The position numbers and the translations under genes are program-made. 64,000 bases of DNA from NCBI GenBank assembly GCA_905221605.1, contig CAJNDS010000036.1:62001-126000 (forward strand), given 5' to 3'. This DNA comes from Symbiodinium natans (Eukaryota; Sar; Dinophyceae; Suessiales; Symbiodiniaceae). Shown here one piece after another: positions 39,432 to 51,050 of this stretch; the stretch's first letter is position 1; every line of letters starts with the position of its first letter. The notes beneath the pieces are model-generated. The model saw nothing but the letters and a program-made list of their open reading frames with translations, was not told where the DNA came from and ran no database searches.

Positions 39432-40218
39432 TCACATCTCGGGGAATCCGTCGCAGAATCTTCGGACGCAGTGACCCAGCAGCCCGATGATAGGCAGCCC
39501 ATCGAGCGACGCAGGGTGCGTCAGAACACAGTCAACCAGGTTCTTCCATCCAAGCCCAGACCCGCCGATGATGTTGTTCAGCATGCTCATTGGCCTTGCT
39601 GTGTTTGCTACGCTGTCTACAAAGGTCTCCTTGATTATAGCGAGAACAGTCTGGACATCGGCGAGAATCTTCGGCGCGAACAGCTGATTGGCGGTGTGTG
39701 TGTCCCTTCGAGTCCGCCAGAGGCACTCACCCCGACCTTCGCATCAAGATCGGTAATCACCTGGGACACGTCCGTGGATATCCTCATACCCTTCTTCAGA
39801 AGGTTCGGCAGCATTCGTCCGCGGTGCGTCAGGGTCTTGTTGTAGGGTACAAGGTTCACCAGTATAGCAGTTTTCATCCGATTCATGGTCTTCTTGCGAA
39901 CATCGGCGCCGTCGACGATGGCATCCCGCACCTTCTTCAGCTTGTTGATGAAAACCGTTGCGTAAGGCTCGCTGAGCACGTTGCTGGGTGGCATTGCAGG
40001 GTCATCATATGTTTCCACTCTGATCAGCATGTCGTCTCCGGTGCCAATCAGTTCGCAGTTCTCCTCCATAGACCACACGTCCGCAGATATGTCTGCCTGC
40101 CCGTCGACTGTCCAGCTGGTTTGCCCCGTGCCCTCACAGAGTCTGCCAGTGGACATGAAAGACGACCGCCAGTTTTGGTCGATCCACTGCGCGCGCTGCT
40201 CATCATTCATCTGTCCGA

Positions 40219-40271
<53 letters not shown>

Positions 40272-40420
40272 TGCAGCCAGGAGATCTTTGTACTGCGCTA
40301 TATGATCCATGACGGTCATGTGGCGTTCCTCAATTGACATCTTGTCCAGAGTTGCAGTCATGTCCTCTGACATCACGATGTGCCCGTCTGGCAGCAGTGA
40401 TGCATTAGTGGAGATGTCTT
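39432..40420 (-). pseudogene. Broken host-like gene of unknown function, split by (GA)n
   Basis: On the minus strand a frame runs from about 40,420 (MSEDMTATLDKMSIEERHMT, then IAQYKDLLAAQRE) into a (GA)n run at 40,221-40,270 encoding Arg-Glu repeats, where it breaks. A second frame resumes at about 40,222 (GQMNDEQRAQWIDQNWRSSF) to about 39,720. After a shift near a GTGTGTGTG run (about 39,692-39,700) a third ends at a TGA at 39432 (QLFAPKILADVQTVLAIIKE, ending GFPEM). No domain is recognised. The breaks sit at simple repeats, so they may be slippage mutations or sequencing errors. Confidence 0.55.
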
Positions 40421-40529
40421 AGCTATGTGGGTTCGAGGGAAGGGGGGAGGCCTTGGGGGGAGAGCCTCTCCCCTCGACTTGGGAATCCAACGCCCCCAAA
40501 ACCCCACGCCACCCGAAGACCCTTAAACC

Positions 40530-40637
40530 TTGGGGATGTTCCCCCTTATGCTGATACTGACAGCCCTGAATAGGGATTGTAGTACCCCCGATTGTAATCC
40601 CGACTAAGGACTGTTAGTATAAGGGGCAACATCCCAA
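40530..40637. repeat. Palindromic MITE-like repeat, family A, copy 8
   Basis: TTGGGGATGTTCCCCCTTA to GGGGCAACATCCCAA, with GGACTGTTAGTATAAGG as inner right arm. Confidence 0.8.
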
Positions 40638-40789
40638 CTTAAACCCCCCGAACCCCTAAGCTCAAAACCCGTCAACCCCTGAACAAAAACGCAAATCCAA
40701 AAACAAACTACCCCCCCCCCCTAATCATCTTCCCCCAACAAAAAAAGAGACTATCCTCCAGAGTCCTGAAACATGCTAAACAACCACCC

Positions 40790-40935
40790 CACACCCTAAA
40801 AACCCTAAAAACCCTAAAAACCCTAAAAACCCTAAAACCCCTAAAACCCCTAAAACCCCTAAAAACCCTAAAAACCCTAAAAACCCTAAAAACCCTAAAA
40901 ACCCTAAAAACCCTAAAAACCCTAAACCCTGAACC
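40790..40935 (-). repeat. (CCCTAAAAA)n variant array
   Basis: About 16 units, mostly nonamers CCCTAAAAA plus three CCCCTAAAA units. The Gly-Phe-Leu open frame on the minus strand is derived from the repeat. Confidence 0.9.
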
Positions 40936-41053
40936 CTAAGCCCTACACCCTTAAAAAAAACACCTGGCTCCCGAGGGCGCACCACAAGACTCACCCGACT
41001 CCAGTGGCTCGGCACACAGCATCTCGTATGTGACCGGCCTGGCAGAAGGGCCC

Positions 41054-41309
41054 CCCCTGGTTCTTCGTGGGGAATAGAATCCCTTAAAGGGTTTATGCAG
41101 GGGGATTCTATAAGGTACCCTGTATAATCCCTTAAAGGGTATATGTAGGGGGACTATACGGTACCGTATATAATCCCTTAAAGGGTATATACATATATAT
41201 AGAGAGAGGGGGATATAGGGTACCGTATATAATCTCTTAAAGGGTATATATAGGGGAATATAGGGTACCCTATAACATCCCTTAAAGGGGTTTCCCTACT
41301 AAGAACCAG
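41054..41309. repeat. MITE-like repeat, family D, with internal tandem units
   Basis: Ends CCCCTGGTTCTT and CTAAGAACCAG. Inside, a unit of about 60 bp (AATCCCTTAAAGGGTATATR, TAGGG, GGTACC) repeats about four times. Confidence 0.75.
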
Positions 41310-43173
41310 CCAGAGGGGGCTCGTGAGAAACTGTGTTTTTTCGTTCATTTTGTTGAGACAAGGCTTGGGGTCTTGGGTTTTAAGAGTTTGGGGCTTGGGG
41401 TGTTGAGGGTTTAGGGGTTTACGGGGCAGTTTTACGCTTTTTGAGTTTAGGGTATAGGGTTCAGAGTTAGATTTCATGAAAGGGTTCGGCTTATGGGGGG
41501 CTAGTCTGACCCCGCGTACATAGTTTTGCCCAGCTCGCGCAGTTGTTGCCGGGTTGGATACCCGCCGACCACTCTCAACCCGGCCGCAGGCATCATGAGT
41601 CTGGATATATCTTGAGCTCGGCATGTAGCGGGAAGAAAAAACAAGGTACAACCATTACACCCCGCAACAGGCAGCTATAAACGCTCTGGAAGAACCCGAA
41701 CTTCACACCTTCGACCCAACTCTCTGAGCCAACATTCAGAATTAGAACCCTAAACCCTAAACCCTAAACCCTAAGCCCTAAAATGACACCAAACCTTGAT
41801 GCGGACCATGCACCGTATCCCTAGCTGTTCCAAATTCTATTGATCTTACAACTCTCCCCCCCCGCGTGAACAAGCCAATGCAACTGCAGCATGCAAGTGC
41901 CTGCATCTTCTCTGCACATGTAAAGAAGGGTAATATGTCAACAGGTTTGGAAGGGGCAATGAAGGCCCTCAGGTGAAGCCTCGACCTGACACACCCTCTA
42001 GGCCTCTAAACCCCCCCAAAACCGACCCTAAACTCTAAAACGGGTTTAGGGTTTAGGCTTAACCCTTCAACCCTAAACCTAAACCCTTAACACGCCAAAA
42101 CATCGGCGGCGTGACGGCGCTGGATTCGCGGGCGCCGGGTTTGGGGGTGGGTCCTCGCAGGAGGATTATAAGGTTCTTAAGGGAGGGGGGGTTCAAGGGG
42201 GGTTTTAGGGTTTAGGCTTTAGGGTTCAAGTGGGGCATGAAACACAAGGTGCCCTGAGACTTCCCACTACTCCCAAGCTTCCCGAAGGTTCGGTACCTAC
42301 CCTGAACCAAAAACCCTAGACCCTAAACCCCAACCTCCCATGAACCCCTTCTATTAAGGACGCTATAACTGGAGCTCGACGTGCAGGAGCGCAGGAGTTT
42401 CTCAAGGGCCTCGGAGCCCTCAAGGTTGTGCCCTTGGGTTTGGGGACCCTGTTGATCAAGATTTCCTAAGGGAGTATCAGGGCCAAATGGGGGTTTCCGA
42501 TCTTAGGGGTACCTTGTTGTGGTCCATAAAATAAGGGAATCCTACTATTTGGGGGTCTATTCTGAGGGTCGGGTATAGACAACCCCAAACCCCAAACCCT
42601 AAACCCTAAACCCCAAACATCCTTAGGGGGTCCGAGTATGACTCCCTTGAGCTTCGGGCTTACCCCGCAGAAAAGGTTCAGGGTTTAGGGTTTAGGGTTT
42701 AGGGTTGAGGGTTTAGGGTTTAGGGTTTAGGGCCCTATGAGACATAAGCCCAAGCCCAAAAAACCCTAAAAAGCTCTAAACCCCACAGACCCTTAACAAC
42801 TCTTTCTAAAACTCTTTCTAAGCTGTTCAACAAATCAAAACACTTCAGGCAAACAACTCTCTAAACCCCACACCCAAACACTGAAAACAAAAAACAAAAA
42901 AAACAGCCCTGTAATCTGAACAACTAGCAATCCTGCAAGCCCTTAACTCCCCTAGATTCATGAGCTATATCGTATTTGAGGGCTCGCATCTTAGGGAACC
43001 CCATCGCAGACTTTGACGCAGAAGGTGTAGGGTCGAAAGCCTTGGCTGTCTCCTCAACAAACCCTGAGCGGCTTCGGGCTTGCCCCAAGACACTAAAGCC
43101 CTAAACCCCAAAAACTAAATGGTAGCCCAGTCAACAGATGATAACAAATGTAACCTTTGTGGGGTTGGCTACT
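41310..43173. other. Repeat-derived and unique sequence, no supported gene
   Basis: CCCTAAA blocks at about 41,748-41,780; TTTAGGG at about 42,037-42,055 and 42,677-42,730; poly-C and poly-A low complexity elsewhere. An open frame on the minus strand (41,178-41,651) is largely TA-repeat and telomere-like translation and is not called. Confidence 0.5.
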
Positions 43174-44844
43174 CTAGAAGGGAACCTTAAAAGCAACAAA
43201 AACAAAAAAACGAACAGACCACTGGGCTACCAATAACCCTAAACCCTGAACCCAAACCCTAAACCCTGCACGTTGAGGGGCCAAAGGAAGCTCCTCCAGC
43301 TCGACGCTGAGGTGAGCGACCTCCTCAACGCCAACAATGCGCCTCGATCGGTGAAGGGGATTTAGGGTTTCGGGTTTAGGGTTTAGGGTTTCGGGTTTAG
43401 GGTTTCGAGTCATGAGTTGAAAAGTGCTCCATCAGTGGCTTGAGGGCCCAAGTATGCCAGCCGCTTGGCTTTTGAAGGTGCTATGTAGTAGGGCACCCCA
43501 CCCCCACCCGCCCCCTTGCACCCGCCGAACTTGCACAGTAGGAGGGCCTCCCGTAGACCCCGAACCCTAAGCCCTGAAACCTCAGTCCTAAACCCCAAAC
43601 CCCAAACCCTAAACCCTAAACCGGGAACCCTAAACCCTACCCGACCAGGGCTTGCTTCTTACACCTTAGGGTAGCTACATGGCCCCTCAGTAATAGGGTT
43701 TCGGGTTTTGGTCCCTTCATATGGGCCCTTACAAGGGGGCCCCGTACATACTCCTTACATACCCTACACAAACCCCAGGGACCGTATTTCAGAGCCCTGT
43801 AAAGCAGGTAAGGGACCATCTTGAGAGACCATATAACTACCCCTGGAATAGATTAAGGGACCATACAACTACCCTTAGATTACGCACACTGCTCCTGGCG
43901 TAGCTGTTCAGCTTTCTGGTTGAAGGCTTTAGGGTTTCGGGTTTCTGGTTTAAGGCTCGAGGGTTTAGGGCTTCAGGTGTTGCTTGCTAACAAGAACTAA
44001 TTAAGGAAACTCGCAAGTACAGAGCCCCGAAGCCCATAATTAATACACCCCCGCAGATTCCCACAAATAAAATCACTATACTAACAAGAGTCAAGGGGCT
44101 TAAAACCTAAGTTGTCATACTTATGACGCAATTGATCCCCTCCTGATAGGGCATAGGCCAACAATTCAAAGCCTCCCCCCCCCCCCCCCAATTTTTACGG
44201 TTCATTGTGCCCGTTTAGGGTTTAGGGTTTAGGGTTTATGCTGCTCTCAGCCCTAGTTAAACCCTAAGCCTAAACCCATGTGAGATTCTCGCCGCCCTTT
44301 GTGGTTCTTAAGGTACGACTCCGCGGATGGATAAGCCTTTTGTGAACCCAGTGGCTTAGGGTTAGGGCTTATAAGGGTTAGGGTTTAGGGCTTAGGGCTT
44401 AGGGCTTAGGGCTTAGGGTTTCAGGTTTAGAGTTTAGAGTTTAGGGTTTAGGGTTTAGGGCACAGAGGGAGCGGCCAGTTGCAGAGGTCTCTCTTGCCCG
44501 AGAAGTCGAAGATGGCGTTCCATAGGTTCCGGGCCTCATGCTTCTGTTTTGGGTTTAGGGTTTAGGGTTTAGGGTTTAGGGTTAGGGTTTTTTGGTTTCT
44601 GAGATCCTAAACCCTAAGCCCAAGAGAAACCGACGACGAAGAAGCGCGCCCTTTTTAGCTAAAAGGGACCTAAACCCTAAAAAAGGGAACAAGGACCCCT
44701 GCTCTGGGTCCTAGAAACTCTGTTTGGGTGCTGAGGACATGTGGTCATAAAACCTAGTTAAACGCTAAGCCGCCCAGTGAAAAAGCGCACCTAAATACCC
44801 GAAGCCCTCAATCCCTGCTATAGAGCTTGCCACTGAGAATCCCG
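43174..44844. other. Telomere-like blocks and family-F copy, no gene
   Basis: TTTAGGG/TTTCGGG at about 43,362-43,405; CCCTAAA at about 43,595-43,620; TTTAGGG at about 44,214-44,238, 44,375-44,460 and 44,548-44,590. A family-F copy (ends CTGCTCTGGGTCCTAG) lies at about 44,648-44,715. Confidence 0.55.
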
Positions 44845-46272
44845 ACGACCCCAGCATCATGAACATCAGCTGCTAGAACTTCGCACTGAGAACCCCGACC
44901 CGCCGGCGGGGTTCAGAGGAAGCTCTAGCAACTGATGCTCATGATGCTGGCGTGGTCGGGGTTCCTGCTGCAAAGCTCTAAACGCTGATGCTCATGATGC
45001 TGGCGTGGTCGAGGTTCCCCAGAGGAAGCTCTAGCAGCTGATGCTCATGATGCTGGCGTGGTCGGGGTTCCCCAGAGGAAGCTCTAGCAGCTGATGCTCA
45101 TGATGTCGGCGTGGTCGGGGTTACCCAGAGGAAGCTCTAGCAGCTGATGCTCATGATGCTGGCGTCGTCGGGGTTCCCAGAGGAAGCTCTAGCAGCTGAT
45201 GCTCATGATGCTGGCGTGGTCGGGGTCCCCCAGAGGAAGCTCTAGCAGCTGATGCTCATGATGCTGGCGTCGTCGGGGTTCCTGCTGCAAAGCTCTAAAC
45301 GCTGATGCTCATGATGCTGGCGTGGTCGAGGTTCCCAGAGGAAGCTCTGGCAGCTGATGCTCATGATGCTGGCGTGGTCGGGGTCCCCCAGAGGAAGCTC
45401 TAGCAGCTGATGCTCATGATGCTGGCGTCGTCGGGGTTCCCAGAGGAAGCTCTAGCAGCTGATGCTCATGATGCTGGCGTGGTCGGGGTTCCCCAGAGGA
45501 AGCTCTAGCAGCTCATGCTCATGATGTCGGCGTGGTCGGGGTTCCCCAGAGGAAGCTCTAGCAGCTGATGCTCATGATGCTGGCGTCGTCGGGGTTCCCA
45601 GAGGAAGCTCTAGCAGCTGATGCTCATGATGCTGGCGTGGTCGGGGTTCCTGCTGCAAAGCTCTAAACGCTGATGCTCATGATGCTGGCGTGGTCGGGGT
45701 TCCCCAAAGGAAGCTCTAGCAGCTGATGTTCATGATGCTGGCGGGTCGGGGTTCCCCAGAGGAAGCTCTAGCAGCTGATGCTCCTGATGCTGGCAAGCTC
45801 TAGCAGCTGATGCTCACGATGTTGGCGTGGTCGGGGTTCCCCAGAGGAAGCTCTAAGCAGCTGATGCTCATGATGCTGGCGTGGCCGGGGTTCCCCAGAG
45901 GAAGCTCTAAGCAGCTGATGCTCATGATGCTGGCGTGGTCGGGGTTCCCCAGAGGAAGCTCTAGCAACTGATGCTCATGATGCTGGCGTGGTCGGGGTTC
46001 CCCAGAGGAAGCTCTAGCATGCTCATGATGCTGGTTGGTCGGGGTTCCTGCTGCAAAGATCTAAACGCTGATGCTCATGTATCTGGCGCGGTCGGGGCAG
46101 CTGTAGCAACTGATGCTCATGATGCTGGCGTGGTCGGGCTTTCCGAGGGTAGCGTTAACAGCTGATGTTCATGATGCTGGCTTGGTCGGGGTTCTCGGTG
46201 GAAAGCACTAGCAGCTGATGCTCATGATCACGCCAGCATTATGAGCATCAGCTGCTAAAGCTGCCCACAGAG
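44845..46272. repeat. 53-54-bp tandem array with inverted terminal units
   Basis: About 25 units of GAGGAAGCTCTAGCAGCTGA + TGCTCATGATGCTGGCG + TGGTCGGGGTTCCCCA. Some units carry CCTGCTGCAAAGCTCTAAACG instead, at roughly regular places, suggesting a higher-order unit. The first (44,845-44,905) and last (46,222-46,272) units are inverted relative to the array, so its ends can pair. It is not coding. Confidence 0.92.
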
Positions 46273-46431
46273 ATCGAAAGCACACCGGTTAAATCAATGT
46301 CTTCCATAGAGCCTCCGCAACCTCAAACCATAAACCCGTCGGTTCTTCCCATAGTACTTGTAACTTGGCCTTCTATGAAGAGTGCAAGGGAGCTTGCATC
46401 AGGACGGCACGAGATCTACCATCATGTTCGA

Positions 46432-46655
46432 AACCCCAAAACCCAAAAACCCAAAAACCCAAAAACCCAAAAACCCAAAAACCCAAAAACCCAAAAACCC
46501 AAAAACCCAAAAACCCCAAAACCCAAAGACCCTAAAACCCTAAACCCCTAAAACCCAAAAACCCAAAAAACCAAAAACCCAAAAACCCCAAAACCCAAAG
46601 ACCCTAAAACCCTAAAGCCCTAAAACCCTAAAACCCCTAAAGCCCTAAAACCCTA
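46432..46655 (-). repeat. (CCCAAAAA)n / (CCCTAAAA)n array
   Basis: Octamer CCCAAAAA repeats at about 46,435-46,520, followed by mixed CCCTAAAA and CCCAAAAA units. This is another derivative of the telomere-like unit. Confidence 0.88.
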
Positions 46656-46949
46656 AGCCGGTATGGATTCAAGAGAGAGATTATGCACCTTGAGACTGGA
46701 CTTTACACAATCTTACAGTTTTGCTAATACATACACAGTATACATTCAAATACTACCAGAACCAATAGAATATAATACTGTGCAATGTTTACTTTGTATT
46801 GTATTCAATACTGGTGCACTTACTCAACTAAAAGTATACTAATAATCATTTTTTGGAGTACATGTTAATTTTGGTTGTAATGAAGTCCCCCAACCCTGAA
46901 CCCCCGAGAGTTCTCCATTTAGCGTGTTTTCGAAATTTAGAGTTCCGGC

Positions 46950-47002
46950 CCACCCACCCCCCCCCCCCCCCCCCCCCCACCCCCCCCCACCCCCCCCCCC
47001 CC

Positions 47003-47049
<47 letters not shown>

Positions 47050-47110
47050 ACCCCCCCCCCCCACCCCCCCCCCCCACCCGCCCCCCCCCCCCCTCACCCA
47101 CCCCCCCACA
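46950..47110. repeat. Poly-C tract
   Basis: About 150 bp, almost all C with sparse A and G. It faces the poly-G tract at 47,503-47,692 across the palindrome between them. Pro-rich and Gly-rich frames are artefacts. Confidence 0.9.
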
Positions 47111-47134
47111 TCCCCGCAATTTCATGTCAAAATA

Positions 47135-47504
47135 ATTCGAACTCACTAAAAGGACTTGTAATTCAATGAAAAATAGACCCAACTAGTTCAAGATCATTAA
47201 AAGCAATTAAAATATCAAGTGCAACGATAAAAAAAACACAAGAGAATAGAGTTTTCGTTGCTTTGCAATTGGTTTTTCACCATTTTCAATTAAAAAATAT
47301 TGACAAAGTGATTAAATAGAAATCACTATTTAGTCACTTTGTCAATATTTTTTAATTGAAAATGGTGAAAAAAACAATTGCAAAGCAACGAAAATTCTAT
47401 TCTCTTGTATTTTTATCGTTGCACTTGAATTGCTTTTAATGATCTTGAACTAGTTGGGTCTATTTTTCATTATTGAATTCAAGTCCTTTTAGTGAATTCG
47501 AATG
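47135..47504. repeat. Long AT-rich palindrome (fold-back)
   Basis: Arms of about 180 bp (47,135-47,319 and 47,326-47,504) are inverted copies with only a few mismatches and small indels. A 6-base loop (AAATCA) sits at 47,320-47,325. No coding sequence. Confidence 0.93.
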
Positions 47505-47744
47505 GGGGGGGGGTGGGTGAGGGGGGGGGGGGGGGGGGGTGGGTGAGGCGGGTGGGCGGAGGGGGTGTGAGGGGGGGGGGGGGGTGGGTGGGGGGGGGGG
47601 TGGGGGGTGGGTGAGGAGGGGGGTGGGTGACGGGGCGGGGGGGTGGGTGAGGGGGGTGGGTAAGGGGGTGGGTGAGGGCGGGGGGTCCCCCCCCCCCCCC
47701 CCCCAAAATGAAAAGCCGCACTTCGTGGAGAACTATCGACCCCA

Positions 47745-47767
<23 letters not shown>
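47503..47767. repeat. Poly-G tract followed by poly-C tracts
   Basis: G-rich at 47,503-47,688, switching to C runs at about 47,689-47,704 and 47,744-47,765. It continues the palindrome's symmetry with the poly-C on the other side. Confidence 0.88.
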
Positions 47768-47775
<8 letters not shown>

Positions 47776-50700
47776 AAGGAACGCCTTAAGAACCCTAGTA
47801 GAGAGCCCGAAAACCCCCTAAGCCCCCCAAACCCTAGAAAATCACTTCTCTCATCGCCAATGAACCACAATACGTTAAGCGGTTCAGCTTTGATCATGTA
47901 ACTTGCCTACAAAAAGAAAGGAAGCCCCAACAGTTGAAAGTGCGACTCTTGGCTAAGTACGAAAAGCCGTCAACCGCAACTGGTAGCCCAGCAAATGAAA
48001 AAGGATACCCTTTGTTGAGTTGATTACCCTAAACCTCGAACCCAGACGAAGGGCAAAAGGGTACCACTGGGGGACCAAAACCCTAAACCCTAAACTCTAA
48101 ACCTAAACCCTACCAAAGACTCAGAATCCTGCGGGGTCGAACTTGAAGCGTTCGAAGTGTTCCTCAGATCGCGTCACAGGGTTTAGGGTTTAGGGTTTAG
48201 GGTTTCGAGTTTGAGGTTTAGTAAGTTAGCCCCTAAACCCGAGGCGCTAAGGACATACCCAGAATGCCCTGAACCTCTAATCTCATGTGGCCCCAGGCTC
48301 CGGGTTTAGGATTTGGGGCTGAGGGTTTAGGGTTTAGGGCCACCCTAAACCCTAAACCCTAAGCCTTAAACCCTAAACCCTAAACCTTAAACCCTAAACC
48401 CTAAACCCTAAACCCAGAGTTTGTCCAAGGCGCGCGTGCCGAAGGGTAGCTGGCGCTCCAGGGTGCGAAGGCCTAGCTGAAGAGGGCTCTAGGGGGCTTT
48501 AAGGTGTGGTGCTTAGGGTTTAGGATTTAGGGTTTAGGGCTTCGGGTTTAGGGCTATAGGGATTAGGTATAGGATTCAGGGGTTTGGGGTTTAGGGTTTC
48601 AGGTTTAGGGCTTCAGATTTAGGGTTCAGGGTTTATGGGTTTGGGGTGGTCAGGGTGATAAAGGTTGTGATTGGTTCAAGGGCTTTAGGGGCTTCAATGA
48701 TGATATGTTTCTAGATTCTAGAGTTGTGTGTGAAGGGTGCCTTAGGGTGGCAGGGTAACTAGGCTTTGGGGATTGCAATGGTTTTAGGGCTTTGCTTTTT
48801 ATAATAGTACTGAGATCTTAGTCACAAGGTTTCGGGCTTTTAGATGACTATTTAGGGTTTCAGGTTTCTAGTTTGTTGCACGACTGCTTACTTGTGCTCT
48901 TGTGCGCATCTTCGGGTTTCAGGGTGTTTCGGGTGTCAAAGCAAATCTTAAACCATGAACCCCCTGATGCCGACGGCTTCAACCCGTGAAGGTGTCAGAC
49001 CCCAAAGCCTAAACCCTACAACCAGCCGAGAAGGGGCCTTGGGGCTTAAGGTTGGGGGAGCGGGGGTCTCGGCCTTTCGGGGGTTTCCCAGAGCTGGCAC
49101 TGGGTTCTGGCCTTTTAAGGGACCCACTGCAACATGCACGACCAAACGGAGCATGCCCAGCAAGATCTGCCCTAAACCCTAAACCTGTGGCAAGGCAGAC
49201 ACTGGTGTGAATGTGCATCCAGTTGCACTTGAGTCGAACATGCAGAGCCCACATAAACCTGACTAACCAGATATTGCCCGGTTCGGAATGGTCGAAGCCC
49301 TAGGCCCCGATGCCCCGAAAGCCGAAACCCTAAACCCAAACTCAAAACTCAAGCCTGAATGAAATAAAACCAGCAAGCGCTAGGGAGCCCTACGTGAAGG
49401 TCTTTCGGTTTAGTGTTTAGGGCTTCTGGGAAGCCCTTTTGACGTTATGGGGATTTTAATTGGGTTTCTAGGGGACGCTTAGTAGACTTACTAAGTCCAA
49501 AGAGCTGTTAAGTAAGAACTTCTGGAAGGTTGAAGATTCAAGGTTTCAGGGTTCAAGAGCTCCAAATCTAGGTTCAGGAGTAGACCATACAGTGCTTCAA
49601 ATCATTCAGGCAAAGCCCCCGCGCTCCCTTCCGCCTTCCTTCCCTCCCCCCTTCCCCTCCCCCCCCTTTGCTTTCCCCCGCAACCCACCCAAAAGAACGA
49701 GGCTCCCACCATGTCTTCCGATGCCTCGATGACTGGCTCCGTCCTGGTGATAAGTGTTTGAACTTGAGGGGTGTTTAGGGTTTACACGGGGCTCTTTTTG
49801 TTCAACAAATCCCGCAAATATGTTATTTCATGAGGATTTTAGCACCTGCAGTTGTGTGGATTAGGCCTACGAAGTGAGAGGTAATAGGAGCTACAGCTAC
49901 ATCGCCGAAACCCTGCATCCCGAAACCCTACATCCGAAACCGCCGGACAGCCTGCAGCCCAATCCGAATCTTGAAAACAACCCAGGTGACCCTGCAACCT
50001 CAAACCCAGAAACCCTGAACCCTTTCTTATTGGGGTTTAGGGTTTCGGGTTTAGGGTTTAGGGTTACCGCAAGGGTTAGGGCCTGGCTTAAGGTTTCGGG
50101 TTTCGGGTTTAGGGCGTAGGGTTTCGGGTAGCATTCCCTCGCAGGAACCACCCAGTCTCAGGACGGCGCTTCGAGTACAGGTGGAAGGTGCAGCGTTTGC
50201 AGTCCCCTGGATGTGGGTTGTGGATGCACCTCCTACCCCCCAAAGGGACGCCTCCAAAATGAACTGCATAACCCTAATTAAACCCTAAACCACAAACCCT
50301 AACCTAAACCTTGAACTCCAAAGCGCAATAACGCCTGAACCCCAAACACCCGAAAACCGCGCACACCAATCAGCCCACATCAAGCCTAAGAATGAAAACA
50401 GTTCTCCAACTTGCAGCCTTACTTACGAATCCCCCGGGACCCTAAACCCTAAACCCTCAACCCTAAAGCCTGAACCCTAAAGCCTAAAGCCTAAACCCTA
50501 AACCCCACGAGCGCTGCGGACACTGCTTCCCAAAGTCTGAGACCTTTAAAGTGAGGAATGGACCTTGCACTACATAGGGGTTTGGGGTTAGAGTTCTAGG
50601 GTATTACATTATCGCCGCATAAACCCCAAGCCGATTATAGGTATATTTCTGAGACGAGGGGTATTGAAGCTCGCTGGGGTAAGCTCGCGACTTGCTGATA

Positions 50701-50946
50701 GTGTAACCAATCCGGCCACAAGCGCCCGATCCGGTCTTAGATTCGAGGGATACACTGTATATACCCTATATCGAAACAAGCACCGACAAACCCTAGCCTA
50801 TTGTCCCACCCTATAGGGGCCCTTCTTTGAACAACCTAAGCAAGCCGCAAGACCTGAACCTAAACCCTTGCACCCTTAGGCCCGGGACCCTTAGACCCAA
50901 GAGCCCTGAACACTTAAACCCTAGGCCCTGAGTCCCACATCCTCAA
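47768..50946. other. Telomere-like blocks and unique DNA, no supported gene
   Basis: TTTAGGG at about 48,180-48,210 and 48,320-48,338, CCCTAAA at about 48,343-48,415, decayed GGGTTTAGGG to about 48,660. Mixed blocks occur near 50,030-50,130 and 50,440-50,505. Short frames at 48,950-49,250 and 49,870-50,270 occur on both strands without recognisable motifs and are not called. Confidence 0.5.
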
Positions 50947-51050
50947 CTACTATTTGCTTAAGAACCCCCAAAAAATAAAAGATAATAATCCCTATATTGC
51001 CCCCAGGAAGAATATTTGTATTTTTTGGGAGGTTCTTAAGCAAACAGTAG
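50947..51050. repeat. MITE-like repeat, family B, clearest copy
   Basis: CTACTATTTGCTTAAGAACC and GGTTCTTAAGCAAACAGTAG are near-perfect 20-bp inverted ends of a 104-bp element, with CCCAAAAAATA and TATTTTTTGGG just inside. Confidence 0.9.

Noticed and set aside
41178-41651. 157-codon open frame on the minus strand
   Set aside because: Half of it is telomere-like CCCTAAA/CCCAAA translation (NPKPQTLK-type) and the start is TA-repeat of a family-D element.
44845-46272. CRISPR-like array
   Set aside because: Units are contiguous tandem repeats without unique spacers, in a eukaryotic setting.
46839-47182. Pro-rich and Gly-rich frames around the palindrome
   Set aside because: They are poly-C/poly-G translations.
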